64,000 nucleotides of DNA from Silene conica (GCA_029255685.2 CM055318.2:31484001-31548000), one strand, 5' to 3'. Positions 24,401 to 36,068 are shown, counted from the stretch's first letter. Numbers and translations: made by a program. The notes: generated by a model from the sequence alone, not told the origin.

Positions 24401-24778
24401 ATAAATGACTCAGGGAATGAAGCATTAAATGCGGTTGTCATCGATACCTATAGATGATAGTCGAATAGTGGAATAGATGCAATTGCAAGCACAACAACAT
24501 AGTCTGAAGAAAGAAGTTAACCTGACTATGGTAAGCAACCGCAAGTCTAGCACCTACAATTAATTAATTAAAATAAAAATAAAAAGTAGTCCCGTAGAAA
24601 AGAATGTGTAAATAAAAAAATAGTCTAGAATTGAAAGACAAAGAAGGGAACCGAAAAGATGGCGGAAAGCGTCGCGACAAGCATCGGAGACAAAGGAGGC
24701 GTAATGGTCGTCTTTCTCGGCGGCTCTCATTATCTCTGGCTGTGCCGCATCAGGAAATCTACCTGCTTCATTCCTCAT
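18483..24778 (-). CDS. PEX10: Peroxisome biogenesis factor 10 (PEX10), 11 exons
   Basis: Peroxisomal membrane RING E3 ligase of the PEX2-PEX10-PEX12 complex, which ubiquitinates the import receptor PEX5 for recycling. Exons (high to low): 24778-24652, 24553-24522, 24183-24094, 23413-23319, 23202-23013, 22720-22651, 22553-22475, 21467-21334, 20739-20645, 20261-20179, 18585-18483. All splice phases agree and give 365 residues, close to Arabidopsis PEX10. Recognised segments are [17 protein letters not shown] (exon 1), [11 protein letters not shown] and TLGEEYCDI (exon 3), [17 protein letters not shown] (exon 4), [18 protein letters not shown] (exon 7) and a C3HC4 RING (C311, C314, C326, H328, C331, C334, C345, C348). 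The conserved LVCLYHSDF end is present. A stop lies just upstream of the start ATG. The last intron (1593 bp) holds the element at 18775-19867. No lesion seen. Confidence 0.95.
18775..19867. mobile_element. 1.09-kb element with long inverted ends in the last PEX10 intron (LTR-like or foldback)
   Basis: It begins TGATGAAGC and ends GCTTCATCA. The first about 53 bp and last about 53 bp are inverted copies (about 85 per cent), including TTACTCCTCCCGCAA and GACCGTTGT. Pairing resumes after a roughly 70-bp insert in the right arm, through TTTGATGAA and GAAGAGTAAAACATG to AAATAAACTAAAG (left arm to about 18905, right arm from about 19665). Flanking 5-mers are ATGGC and AGGGC (4 of 5 match). The TG...CA ends and a GGGTTCGACCCTCCC box near the right end resemble a solo LTR of the Tat/Athila type. 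The inverted arms resemble a foldback element. Confidence 0.7.
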
Positions 24779-25454
24779 CGTCTAAATTGGATATGCCACA
24801 CACTCTCCCACGGAATCACTCTGCTCTCTGTGGGAATTAATTACATACCATTACAATTAAATCCTTAATTTCTTTTCTCACATGAAACTTCTTTCTTAAA
24901 CAAGAAATGGTTTGATATAAGGAACTCCTTATTTTACAAAACAATGGATAAGGTGCTCCTTATGTGGATGGAACTTATTTCTACCCCATTGCTATTGCCC
25001 TTCAAAAAATTCTGAGCAAATACCCCAAATAAATTAAATTACTGATGTTGAGACGGCGAGTCAAATGAATTAAAGTTACATGACGGCAGCAATGGAGATG
25101 TTGGAGGCAATGGAGATACAAAAACTAAAATTACCTGATGTTGGAGGCAATGGAGATGGTGATGTTGCAGATAAGTGGCGGCTTAGATGATGGCTATGCT
25201 AGACGAAACGATGGTGTGGTATTGCTGAACGATGGTGGTGACACTCAGCGAAAGCGGATGGCGATAATATTGGAGAACCAAGGAGATGGCGGGGTAGTGA
25301 CTACTGACTAGTGGTAAAGGTTATTCGGTGATGCCGAATACGGGTCATCATTTATGACGATATTTTGTGAGATAAAATGGATACATGAGAGAAAACGGTA
25401 TCCTCACAAATGAGAATTTGTGGAATAAATAAGTTGAAACAAGATTAACCTTTT
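24779..25454. other. PEX10 upstream region
   Basis: Likely PEX10 5' UTR and promoter, followed by a GATGGNGNTGNTG-rich stretch (25090-25290) with a repeated 'gttggaggcaatggagat' unit (25108 and 25141). No gene recognised. Confidence 0.4.
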
Positions 25455-25461
25455 TTTTTTT

Positions 25462-26705
25462 TATCACTATTGAGTCTTAAATTTTACAAATTACCACCTG
25501 ATTTTGCGTTTTACCACCTGATTTGCAGTATGTTGACGGATTTTCTTATTTATGGTCTCGGATACATTTTATCGACTCTCAATTATTTCCAATTACCAAA
25601 CTACCCTTAACCAAATATTATAGACACTCACTCTTATTATTTCACCCAACTACGGTAAACTACATTAACACACAATTATTATCAAAATTGAATCCATCTA
25701 TTCTAGAACCCTAGAAATTGGGTATTTTTTTCCGCATTCAAGCAAGGTAATTTTGTGATGATGGCACCCATCATCTCTAGTAGACATATTTAGCCTATTG
25801 AATCAATCTAAGTCTCATCATCCCATTGCCTTTCTCATGTACCCTGCCTTGCAGTACCTTTCTCTTACAAATCGTGTCCAGAGGCTCCTCTATTGACTTC
25901 AACCCTCGCTCTATTTTCGAAACTGTTTCCTCCATTTTGGTAATTCCCATCAGAAGGATATTGCACTACTTTTGAAGCCCTCAACTTGTTTACAACTATG
26001 GATTTGAGTGGTTTTACAGAAATGACGATGACATTCATTTAGAAGATTCATCTTGAGGTTGAGGTCAGATCCCTTATATAAGTATAAGGACGAATGTTTG
26101 CCCCAGGCTATTAAAAAGGTTGCTCACTTTGTTGAGTCTATCCCTCCATAAGGATATTCTGCCTCTACAAACCTTCTCGCACGCTCTATAAATTTTCCGC
26201 TGGTCAGCAGCAAGTACGTTGAGCTGTACCTATGCATTAACATGTTATTCCTCAGAAAACTTAATGAGATCCATAAGTGCTTAGCAAACAAGCAAGATTT
26301 TGATATAGTGCTATTTTTTTTAGGATTAAGAATTAAAATTGAGGAATATACTTGTTATTTTTTTAACCAAGTTTATCATCTATTCTATAGGCTGACAAGT
26401 GTGAATTTTTGTTTCCATGTTCAATAATTGTTCAAGATCATGTGAATGTTATTTGCAGCTATCATGGATCCCATGTTCTGCCATTGTAGTGTATAAGGGA
26501 AATGGTGATTTAAGTATTTGGTAAGGGATAGTTTGATCATTATTAATAAGTGATAGTCGATAAAATATACCCGAGACGATAAATAAGAAAACTCGTTAAC
26601 ATAATGCAAAATAGGTGGTAAAACGCAAAAAAATTAGAGTTATTGGCAAAAATGGACTCAATAGGTGGTAATTTGTAAAATTTAAGACTCAATAGGTGGT
26701 AAAAA
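25462..26705. mobile_element. DNA-transposon-like element with about 200-bp terminal inverted repeats
   Basis: Left arm 25462-25640 and right arm about 26485-26700 are inverted copies. Both contain TATTGAGTCTTAAATTTTAC, AAATTACCACCT, GCGTTTTACCACCT, TTTTCTTATTTAT and GTCTCGGRTAYATTTTATCG in the same order. The 850-bp centre has no domain-bearing frame, so it is non-autonomous. Long arms suggest a MULE-type element, but a 9-bp target duplication could not be fixed because the ends run into poly-T/A. Confidence 0.65.
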
Positions 26706-26754
26706 GCAAAAAACTCTTAAAACAATAAACACACATTTTCATTGAAGACAACAC

Positions 26755-27025
26755 TATCTGTCACAAGCTCAGGACAGATATTGACTCTCTCACAAATTGC
26801 AAGTGGCACAACCCATGAAATAATCCATTTTTCTTCCACTTGTCTTCCCACCCGCCTTGTTGTAAGAGGATTTGTATTCGTTCTCAGCATGTGCAAGACT
26901 CTTTGAAATTTAAGTAGTTCATACCAAAAATAATCCCAAATTTATTGTTCACAGAGGCTTGCCATTATCCGTTACAAGTTGAAGACGGATACTAATCCTC
27001 TCACAACAAGGCGGGTGGGAAGACA
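26755..27025. repeat. Inverted pair of a short dispersed repeat
   Basis: ACTTGTCTTCCCACCCGCC at about 26841 is inverted at about 27010 (GGCGGGTGGGAAGACAAGT). Neighbouring TTGTTGTAAGAGGATT and AATCCTCTCACAACAA also match inversely. This suggests a small foldback element or two opposed copies of one repeat. Confidence 0.5.
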
Positions 27026-27028
27026 AGT

Positions 27029-27591
27029 CACTAGTAGGATTATACCCTACGGTGTAGGTTCTAATAACCCATTAGTGTCGGTTTTCTAGCGACGTGATTG
27101 CCGGGGTCACATAATGTTTGTGCCGGTTGTAAAACCGCCACCGTATCTTACCCTACGGTGTCGGTTGTGCGTTAAAACCGTCACCATAGGGTACGCTATG
27201 GTGTCGGTTGTGAGTTCCAAACTGCCACCATAGGGGTATAAACCGCCACAATAGGGTAAGTTATGGTGTCGGTTTTGCGTCTACAACCGTCACTAGCTAT
27301 AGGGTAAGCTATGGTGTCGGTTTTGCGTCTAAAACCGTCACCATAAGGTAAGCTATGGTGTCGGTTGTGAGTCCTAAACCGCCACCATATGGGTATAAAC
27401 CGCCACAATAGGGTAAGTTATATATGGTGTCGATTTTGCGTCTAAAACCGTCACCATAGGGTAAGATATGGTGTCGGTTGTGAGACCCAAACCGTCACCA
27501 TATTGTAAGCGATGGTGTCGGTTTTGAGTCTAAAACCGTCACTTTCTTGTATGCTACGATGTCGGTTGTGAAACATCACCTTATGATATGT
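27029..27591. mobile_element. CACTA-type transposon end with subterminal repeats (truncated)
   Basis: It starts CACTAGTAGGATT, the hallmark start of CACTA (En/Spm) elements. It continues with about ten copies, in both orientations, of a unit built on GGTGTCGGTT and AACCG(C/T)CACCAT. These alternate every 25-50 bp, like subterminal transposase-binding arrays. It is cut at 27591 by an LTR fragment, and the other end was not seen. Confidence 0.7.
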
Positions 27592-27730
27592 TGATACCCA
27601 TCGTTGTGGGTGTCAAAGATGAAATTTATAAATCCAAACTAAAACTATAGATAGTGATAGCAAGGGTCGAACCACTCATATATTGAAATTGGAGTTGCGA
27701 GGATAATAATCTTCTCAACAAGTTGGACAA
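27592..27730 (-). repeat. Truncated LTR end, Athila/Tat-like, minus orientation
   Basis: It begins TGATACCCATCGTTG. Read on the minus strand it contains GTGGTTCGACCCTTGC, CTATCACTATCTATAG and an AAATTTCATCTTTGACACCC-type end, matching the last 130 bp of the LTR at 2723-4283. The rest is lost or too diverged to trace. Confidence 0.6.
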
Positions 27731-28161
27731 AAAACATAATGAGATTATAATGGCTAAAATTAAAGTACTTTATTATCTAATATTTATGTGTTTATGTCAT
27801 ATTATCTAATGTACATGTCTTATAAAACGTAATGAGATTGCAATGAGATATGTAGTAGGCAACTATTTATCTTGAATTTATCATTTTTGTAAAAAAAAAA
27901 TAATTTAGAATTTTGGCAAATTCACATAGATGATATGGTATATAAGACTAACATTGACTAAACTTCATAACTATGCTATCATCAAAAATATGATTTATGA
28001 GAATCAAAATATTGAGAGAATATAAGGCCCCCGAATCCTATATGTTTGAAGTTCCTTATATTGAAGGATCTATCATTCTAAAAAAAAAACAATTCAACAT
28101 GATGCATTTCATTTGCTCTTTCATCTTCACTTACTAACTTCATTTGCGATTGCCTATGAAG

Positions 28162-28611
28162 TAGACGTGGCAAACAGATCGGGTCGTGTCGGGTTCGTGT
28201 TCGTGTCACATGTAAACGGGTCACAAACCCTTCAACCCAAACCTGACCCAATTAACTTCCGTGTCGTGTTCGTGTCGACCCACTTAGATAAGTGGGTCAT
28301 CAAGCCCCAACACAAACCCGTTAATTTCGTGTCGGGTTCGTGTTGTGTTTTCGTGTCATGTCCATATTTAGAAAGTTTAAGTATATTTATGTGATGGAGG
28401 ATAAAAAAAATTAGGATTAATTTAGTAAACAGGTCATTCGTGTCGGGTTCGTGTTTAAAGAGCTCAACCCAAACCCGACCCAATTAAATATCGTGTCGTG
28501 ATCGTGTCGACCCACTTACATAAATGGGTCATTCAGGCTCAACCCAAACCCGCTAATTTCGTGTCGGGTTCGTGTCGTGTTTTCGTGTCGTGTCATTATT
28601 TGCCAGCTCTA
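28162..28611. mobile_element. hAT-type MITE, 450 bp
   Basis: Terminal inverted repeats TAGACGTGGCAAA and TAGAGCTGGCAAA (11 of 13 match), flanked by a perfect 8-bp duplication CTATGAAG (28154-28161, 28612-28619). The interior is made of CGTGTCGGGTTCGTGT-type and GACCCACTTA-type blocks occurring in both orientations. There is no coding capacity. The 8-bp duplication and TA-G ends fit the hAT superfamily. Confidence 0.85.
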
Positions 28612-28619
28612 CTATGAAG

Positions 28620-29667
28620 TATCAATTTGTTTTGTCTTACCTACACACATGAGTAGTACACTACTTGACCTGTTGCAAGCTTGTGATGGATATGCTCGTC
28701 AGAGGAGAGACATGTTGAATGTGTTTAAAATAAGGCAATCAATTGAACCCAGATTTTAAAAAGTCAATTGTTGTTGAGCTTGCGTGTGAATTTTATTTCA
28801 CAAAGAATGACGTATAATTGATCTGACTTGAACTTGACTGAACTTAAGCCAAATTTGTATATACTTAAATACCTCATTGAGACGTTCTATCTTTTAATTT
28901 ACATATATAGGTGAAGTGCTTAAAAGTTAACATCTTTCCAAAATATTACATATCACTGGGGTCACTTTTAAGTGGTTTTATTATATGACGGTGTTACAGT
29001 ATAAGTTGAGTATGAATAGTCTATACAATGTATATGATGTTACTCGACATGGATATCAAGTATGCCATTAAACTAAAACAAAATCATAGACTAGCATATA
29101 AAACCTACTTCATCACAAAATGTCAAGACCAAATACATTGCACAAACAGTATCAAAGAGTAAATAATAGAGGAAATTCATAAACAGTCGTCCCGTGAATT
29201 TTCACGGGTAACAAAACTAGTTAAATATAATAAACAATAAATATTAAATCTGTTCAATAACTATATTTACATTTTTTTATTAAAAACATGGGAATAATAA
29301 CAAACCCATAATTAATTGAAACGAAAGGAAAAAAAACGCAACAAAAAATCCATAAATTTTATCAGAAAAATAACAAAAATGACAAAAGTTGACATAATTA
29401 AACTAAAAAATAAGGATATAAATTATTTAATATAAGACAAATAATATGCTCTACTGGATTTACCACAAAAAAATAAGAATTGTCACAAAAGAAATTAATA
29501 ACAACATCGAGATAAAATGATAAATCGAATGAATACTCATCAAAATAAGTCTTACATCCATTGGATCTACAAACCGAAGATCCGCTAAACATGAAAATGT
29601 AATAGTTAAGATAACATTCCCATAACATGAGGCATTTACCATTGACATTCATCCTATATGAAGATGC
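28620..29667. other. AT-rich spacer
   Basis: No coding feature recognised. A short CCCGTGAATTTTCACGGG palindrome lies near 29191. Confidence 0.4.
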
Positions 29668-29830
29668 TACCATCTCGGTTGTCCGAGGTAGAATATCAAA
29701 AAATAGACAAGAACGTTTATTAAATAGTTAAAAGTGTCGATACAACATGTCTCAAAACCAACTGAAATAAACTAATGTAACATCGAAAACTAACTAATCT
29801 AAAACTTCTACATTATTGACTTAAGATGAG
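29668..29830 (-). repeat. Chromovirus-like LTR fragment
   Basis: CTACCATCTCGG...CCGAGGTAG followed by a stretch similar in layout to the start of the LTRs at 43777 and 51908. A third similar fragment lies at 33722-33860. Diverged and without intact ends. Confidence 0.4.
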
Positions 29831-29896
29831 GAAGAGGATAGAAAACGCATAAATGATAGGTTTTACGATATAAAAGATGTTTTACGAGAAAATGTT

Positions 29897-30056
29897 TATC
29901 GACCTACTTTTTTTTACCTGAACCCGACTCGGAACCCGTATAGACTTGACCCGTATATTACCCGACCTGGAATACACCCGACCCGTACATTACCCGAACC
30001 CAAACTACCTGAACCTGTAACCCGCCCGGGGCGACCCGTTTGACAGGTCTAGACTC
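29897..30056. repeat. ACCCGA-rich repeat ending in CGACCCGTTTGACAGG
   Basis: Irregular units of ACCCGACCCGTA and TATTACCCGA, ending CGACCCGTTTGACAGGTCTA, which resembles the ends of hAT-type MITEs such as the one at 28162-28611. No matching left end was located. Confidence 0.35.
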
Positions 30057-30842
30057 TATCGAGTATTAGCCGAGTCTTGTCGTGCGAACTGCCAACATCA
30101 TAATTCAAATCGGTCGTTTTTAGTTTAAATACTTACATTAGTAGTTTTGAGACAAGATTTTGACAAGTCTTAACTACACAAAATCCACTCAAGATTACCA
30201 ATTGAGTCTTGAAACTTTGGCTAAAACTTGACACACCTTTAATGTAAATTATCTAATAAGTGGATCTCATGTGCTATTTCTTTTTGTAAAAAAATGATGT
30301 AAAAAATAGAGTTGAGATAAATTTGACGATAATATATAAAGTCTGGGTGAATCTAAGATGAGTCTGAACAATAAAGAAATAATAAAACTTAGTGAAACAC
30401 TAATGTAACCGAGTATTAAGAAGAGTTTTAAGGATAATCTTACTCTAGCTCTGGATTTGGGACATTAGGCTAATGAAGTTGAAGTACTTATTAATTCAAG
30501 TTATGACTAATTGAGTTGGATCATGTCCTCTACCGTTGAGTCAATCACTACCTCTAGTTACAATTGATTGAAGTTAGGGGGTTCAATTTTCATCCGCGAC
30601 ATAAATGTTGAACCACAAAAGATAACAAAAATGCTCAAAATTGATTATAGACGAATTGTTTTGTTAATATTTCCTCACTAGATCGTTTAATGCGACCATT
30701 CAAAGAACATAACAGCGTGGAAATCAGAAACTACCAATTTCAACTCTCTTTTAACCCCTTAGATTGACATGGGGAAAGGTAACCTGAAGATGCATGCTTG
30801 TGTGATCGTGTCACATCTTCACCTTCCTGGTTGTTAAATTAT
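30057..30842. other. Spacer downstream of the 30843-32970 gene
   Basis: No coding feature recognised. It probably includes the 3' UTR of the minus-strand gene at its right end. Confidence 0.35.
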
Positions 30843-32970
30843 TCACAATATGGACTGCAAATCTGTCAATTCTCGATCGAGCTCTTGAGGCACCATTTCA
30901 CTTTCTGGTGCTCGGTACGCTTCTGCAATGGCTTTCCCTTTATCTAGCACATCCGATGGAACAGTTTGTAGAAGGCTGCCAAGATCACAAGGTTAAAGGC
31001 AGCTGTAGATGGTATTATACTTATGTCACTGCGCAGTTACTATGAGTCTCTCACTCGGACTCATCAGTATCTGGCTCAGGAATAATGTGCAAATATTAGT
31101 TTAGCCTGTTTTTGAGGAAAAACCTCATATTTTTTGCTTAAAATGAAGCGTCCGAGTGTGGAGTTCTGGTCACAAATGCACGAAAAAACGATATGACGAG
31201 AAAACTAGCTTTGTGGTGCATGGGCTTGTCGACACCACACTACTGTAACACAACATGGCTGAATTATGCAAAGCATGAGAATATTAACAAAAATATCCAT
31301 GGCTTGACGCTCTAAAATCGTCTGTGTTCAACAACACTCACAGTTGAATCTAAGTAAAATGAAGGATTAGTTATAAACAACAAATGAGCGCAACAAACCA
31401 AAAATGATGAAATTTCCAGATGGATTTGTAGGGGGCGGCACTAACACATTTACATAAAAGAATGCTTGTTTAAAGTTAAGCATAAGAGAAAGTTACCTGT
31501 CCAACGCATTTACAGCAATGATAATCTTTTGTTTCATCAATTTGGGTGATGCGGCAGGGTTATTTCTTGACGCGCGCAGAAACAAAGAATCAAGTTCATC
31601 CAGAGCTCTTGAAAAGAATATGACCATAGATCAGTAAAATACAAATGCAACATCTTTATTACAAAAATGAACATATAATTTGGGCTTTTGGCAATGACAA
31701 GTCTGGGTCTGATCATCTCATTATTCCTTTATTCCTAACTAAGCAATAATATATGAAGATATTGTTTGGTAATGACAACCCCTGTCAAAAACAGGAGCCA
31801 TTGAGCGATACATATAGGATATAGGACACATTTCAATGTATGACTGTACAACAGCAGTAGATGATGTTTCATAGATTGACCCTGCAGGAAAGGTTTTGAA
31901 ATAATCCTAGATTGAGTTATTGATTTAGTAAGAAATAATGGGTTAGTAAAGGCAAGATGAGTACCTGAGACAGCGTTCAACGTCATCAGACGCAGTTTTA
32001 GCATTACCAGCATCTAATGCATATTGTGCGACCTATATGGAAACAAGATCTGAGACGCAGAAACTTATTTAGAGGAAAGATGGAGTGAAGCAGGAGAAAG
32101 ACGTGAGACTGTTTTAAATAGCATTGTTGTAACGGAATAAAAAGAAAAGAGAAAAAGGGAGATAAATTAAAACATACAGCTCTGAGATTAGAGCGGAAAG
32201 AAGCAGAAGGACCAGAACGTAATGCTGAACGATAGGCGGTATATTGAGGCTGATCAACTTGTAAGCTTTTCTCTAAATATTAAGTTAAGATAGATATATT
32301 GTCAAAAAGAGGCAGAATAGAGAAGAAAGACAGTATGTAAGTATGAATGTATGTATGTAAAGAGTAGATAGAGAGAGGAGGATAGGGGTGACCTATGTCC
32401 TTAATTTGAAGCTGAGTTAAAATAAGAGCTGGCACATAAGTCTCCAGTGGTTCAAGCTTCTTCCTGATTACCACCATTTGCATACACAGTATACAGTATA
32501 CAGTATACAGTATCAGCAACTCACCATTTTCTACTACAACTTTCGACTAAATAAACTTGAAACGCAATTAGGTAGCTACCTACCCTACCTTTTCACGTAT
32601 CTATCAAATAAGTCGTCGGCGATTGCATCTGTCAAAGTTAAACAAAATATAATTTCAAAACAATGGAAAAAATATATCAAATAATAAATTAAAATTACAA
32701 ATTAAACATACCAGGAGGAAGTGAAGAAGAAGAAGATAAAGCAGGGAAAAGCAGGAAAGATATTGATAAGGATATGAAACGCCTCTTATTTAGAGTTACA
32801 GCCTGGATTGCGCATTCAGGAGGTTTATGTTTAGTTACTATTACTGAAGGATATCGAGGGAATGAAGGTCGGAAGGTGCTTCGTGTCAACATCATGCTGC
32901 TGCTGCTGCTGCTGTTGCTGTTGCTGCTTATGTGCAAAATTCTTTGTTGTCTACACCACCTTTTGCACAC
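30843..32970 (-). CDS. Predicted plastid (probably thylakoid) protein of unknown function, 7 exons
   Basis: Exons (high to low): 32970 or 32895-32712, 32628-32589, 32463-32393, 32272-32178, 32032-31965, 31607-31497, 30975-30843. All have GT-AG borders and agreeing phases, giving 233 residues from the inner ATG (32895) or 258 from the outer one. The N-terminus is Ser/Arg-rich like a plastid transit peptide. A KRRF twin-arginine pair then precedes a hydrophobic run (FISLSISFLLFPAL), as in Tat-dependent thylakoid signals, though no clear AxA cleavage site is seen. The mature part is helical and soluble, with segments RYVKRKKLEPLETYVPALIL, VAQYALDAGNAKTASDDVER and LLQTVPSDVLDKGKAIAEAY. I recognise it as a conserved plant protein but cannot assign a function. 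An AGC-triplet run codes for serines between the two start candidates. Confidence 0.82.
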
Positions 32971-33721
32971 TTCACTTCCTGCTCATTCATTATTCTTTAC
33001 ACAACCACTCAAATTTCACCCACTCAAATTCTTTCTTCTTTATTTTTTTTCTAATTTTTTCATTGAACCTAATATTTTCTCTTATTTTTGTCACATTTTT
33101 CAATTTCTCATCATTTTCTTCTTTTTTTCTTGACAAGGATGTTTTCTTCTTTCCACCTTTTAAGTAGGACTCATCCGTCATATTTTTCTCTTATATAATT
33201 GTTATATGGCACACGGGCCTAGACAAGAACGTCCTCTGTAAATGGAAGATGTCTTCCTCTTACTTTTTAACTACATCCTCTTATTACTCTCTTTCATCTA
33301 AGAGGATGCTAAATCCGATTCAATGTGGATGATATAACACTTGCCTAAATGGCTCAATCGGAACGGTATAAATCGGGACAGTCTCTCATGCACTTTGGGT
33401 TGCTTTGGATCGAGTTACTTTTAGTTTTTTGGTTCATTTTTGAGTGATCTGTTTACGGGTCATTTTTAGGTATCGATCATTTTGAGTCAGTAGCTTTCAA
33501 GTTATATAATAGCTAAAAACACTTTAGATTATACTATTTTGATTAATAAATAATTTTTTTGCAAATTTATCCATTTATCAGTAGCTCTGGTATTGGTATT
33601 TCTCGTTTGGTCACTTCTAGTCATTTGAGATCAAGACAATTATGAGTTGGGTCTTTTCTGGTTGGGTCACCTCAGGTGGAGCATCCCAACTTACCAATGA
33701 GCCTTAACTAGACCTTTTCTA
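32971..33721. other. Upstream region of the plastid-protein gene
   Basis: Promoter and 5' UTR candidates lie in its left part, with pyrimidine-rich tracts (33030-33130). No further gene recognised. Confidence 0.35.
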
Positions 33722-33860
33722 GCAAGTAGGGGTGCTACCATCTCGGTTGCCCGAGATAAATATATATATATCAAATCGACAATAAAAGAACAATTAAATT
33801 TTATATTTTCAGTTATGCAACATTACAACTAAAGCGACAATAAGTAAACTCAACACTGCA
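33722..33860 (-). repeat. Chromovirus-like LTR fragment
   Basis: CTACCATCTCGG...CCGAGA, a short TA run, then AACAATTAAATTTTATATT and ATTACAACTAA in the same order as the first 180 bp of the LTR at 51908. Diverged; no target duplication found. Confidence 0.4.
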
Positions 33861-34034
33861 ACTTCCCAACTATCAGAGTACTATCACTAATATCTATGTT
33901 GTAGTGACATTGTCACACGCCTTACTCAGAGACTTCTGAACTTCGCGCTTGCCACTAATACGATGACATTGTTTCATGGTGTACCAACCATCGACAAAGA
34001 GTACTTGTAACGTGATTCCGTGTTTTTTCTACAT

Positions 34035-36068
34035 TATAAGGGGAGTGCTTTTGGTAACCTGAAGAAGATCTTAGATTACTTTTGCCACCACTCTGGTCAG
34101 AAAATAAATGAAAGTAAATTCGGTTTGTGTTCAGCCTTATACTACATTGGCTAAGAGTCAAGAAGGGTTAAAGATACTGAAGATTGTAGATAATAAGGGT
34201 ATTGGTAAATACTTGGGATTGAGACGGATTTTTCAGGGTCTAAGAAATTGTTGTTTAATGATATAGTGGAAAAAGTCGAAAACAGATTAGCATCTTAGAA
34301 TGGTCTTTTCCTTCTTCTGCGGGTCGTTTGACTTTAATCTCTTCTGTTTTATCTGCCTTGTCTAATTATGTTCTATCTGTATTTAAAATACCGGTAAGTG
34401 TGACAAGGAAGGTTGGTGCCTTATTGTGGAATTTTTTGTGGGCTGGAATGAGACTAAGTCCTACTATTCATTGGACGAGTGGGAATTCACAAGTCTTCCT
34501 AAGTCTGAGGGTAGGCTTGGGATTAGAAATATCAGATGCATGAATAAGGCGCTGCTTGGTAAGGTTGTTTGGAAAATTATTACGGAAATAGACACTCTGA
34601 TAAGTAAGGTATTTTATCATAAAATCCTCAAAAAAGGAGTTACGCTCTCACATGAGGCTATTAACTGTAGCTCGACGTGCTCTTGGGGCTGCCGTAGTGT
34701 AAGAGTTGGTATGAACCTAATCATTGGTGGGCTATGGTGGAAATTCTGACATGGCTCTACTCTTAACATTTGGAAGGAACGTTGGGTGGATGAGGAAGTG
34801 CCGCATATGGGCACATGTGCGGGTTTTGCACCACCACCAAGTATTATGGATTTAACCATTGCTGATCTTATCAAACCGTCTAGACAGTAGAACACGAAAT
34901 CTTTGCACAACTTATTTGAGGATATATGGGTTTTGAAGATCTTTGCTATGCCTATTTGTTCCTCGACCTCAACAGATTTTGTTTTTTGGAAAGTTAGTAA
35001 AGATGGTTGTTATTCGGTGAAGCTTTCGAATGCATTACAACAAATATAGTACTACTAAAGATCTTGGTCGACTTGATGCAAGAGGTAAGTTGTTTTGTAA
35101 GAAAAGACTTTGGAGTCTTCCTAGACCGAATTAATGGAAAATACTCGAGTCTCTCTCTACGGAGTGTGAGTTTATCCGAAGACGGATTAAGATTGCTTCT
35201 ATGTGCCCGCTGTGTAAGGATCAATTTAAGGTGGAATCACTGGAACATTTGTTTAATTAGGGACCGAGAGGTTTCTAAACACCTTTGGATGGCTTCAAGT
35301 TTGGGGATTAAGGTAGATTTGGCAAATCACTAGCTTTGGAGACTGGGTTATGGATTAGTTGTTTCTTCTGCAGAAACAGGATGAGTCACTTGTGAGGATT
35401 ATCAGTTTCATGACTTTTTTTTGGAGTATTTGGAGGGTAAGGAATGAGATTCTTTTCCAGGAAAAAGATTTTCCGGTTGAGTTCTTCTTTAACATTTTGA
35501 AAGAGGCTGTTAATACAATGATCATGGGTGAAACTAACAGACTTGGAGATCTCAACTCTAATAATTTGATGCCGATTGAGCCCCTCGGATCTATTAAAGC
35601 CTCCCTTCTACATCACTTCCCTTGCTACATGGTTGGAAAAGCGGGTACGTGTAGATCCTTTAGAGTGAAGGTGAATGCCGGGTGGGAGGATAACAGACGA
35701 GCATCGGCTGGTTGGGTTATCTACGATACTGGTGGTTCCTGTTACAACCGTGCTGCTTTCACATTTCGAGCGAAATCGACTATTCAGGCTGAAGCTATAG
35801 CCATTTGGAAAGCAATTGAGTGGGCTATTAAGTATGAAATCTGGCATTTGAACATTTCTTCATACTGCTTACAACTCCTTCTTCAAATCTTTGGAGCTGA
35901 ACGACCTTTCCATACCACTCGAGGTATTCTACATGACATAGAAGAAATGTTGCCTTCTTTTCATTGTTTAAGTTTAAGTTTTATTCTGTGACGGGTTGAA
36001 CAAGGTGGCTCATTACCTTGCCAAACACTCTTATGATTAAAATCGTACTTATTTATTGCTGTCAAAAA
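34035..36068 (+). pseudogene. L1-type LINE, 5'-truncated and degenerate
   Basis: Pieces of one non-LTR ORF2 appear in order but in several frames. First is the end of the reverse transcriptase (DYFCHHSGQKINESKFG near 34070), then the downstream region (SEGRLGIRNIRCMNKALLGK, 34500-34570). A zf-RVT finger follows (CPLCKDQFKVESLEHLF near 35205) and an RNase H-like domain (VKVNAGW...ASAGWVIYDTGG and the QAEAIAIWKAIEWA helix, 35670-35830). It ends in an A-rich tail near 36060. The endonuclease and most of the RT are missing. Many frame breaks and stops make it non-functional. Confidence 0.8.

Noticed and set aside
27029-27591. Possible CRISPR-like array of short repeats
   Set aside because: Units alternate in orientation, spacing is irregular, the genome is a plant, and the CACTA terminus explains it.
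30870-30895. CTCGATCGAG inside the last exon of the plastid-protein gene
   Set aside because: A single copy that encodes conserved-looking residues at the C-terminus. Most likely chance and not a piece of the LTR array.
33955-34161. Continuation of the LINE or a separate gene upstream of 34035
   Set aside because: Only the part from about 34035 shows RT-like residues. The left part is not interpretable.
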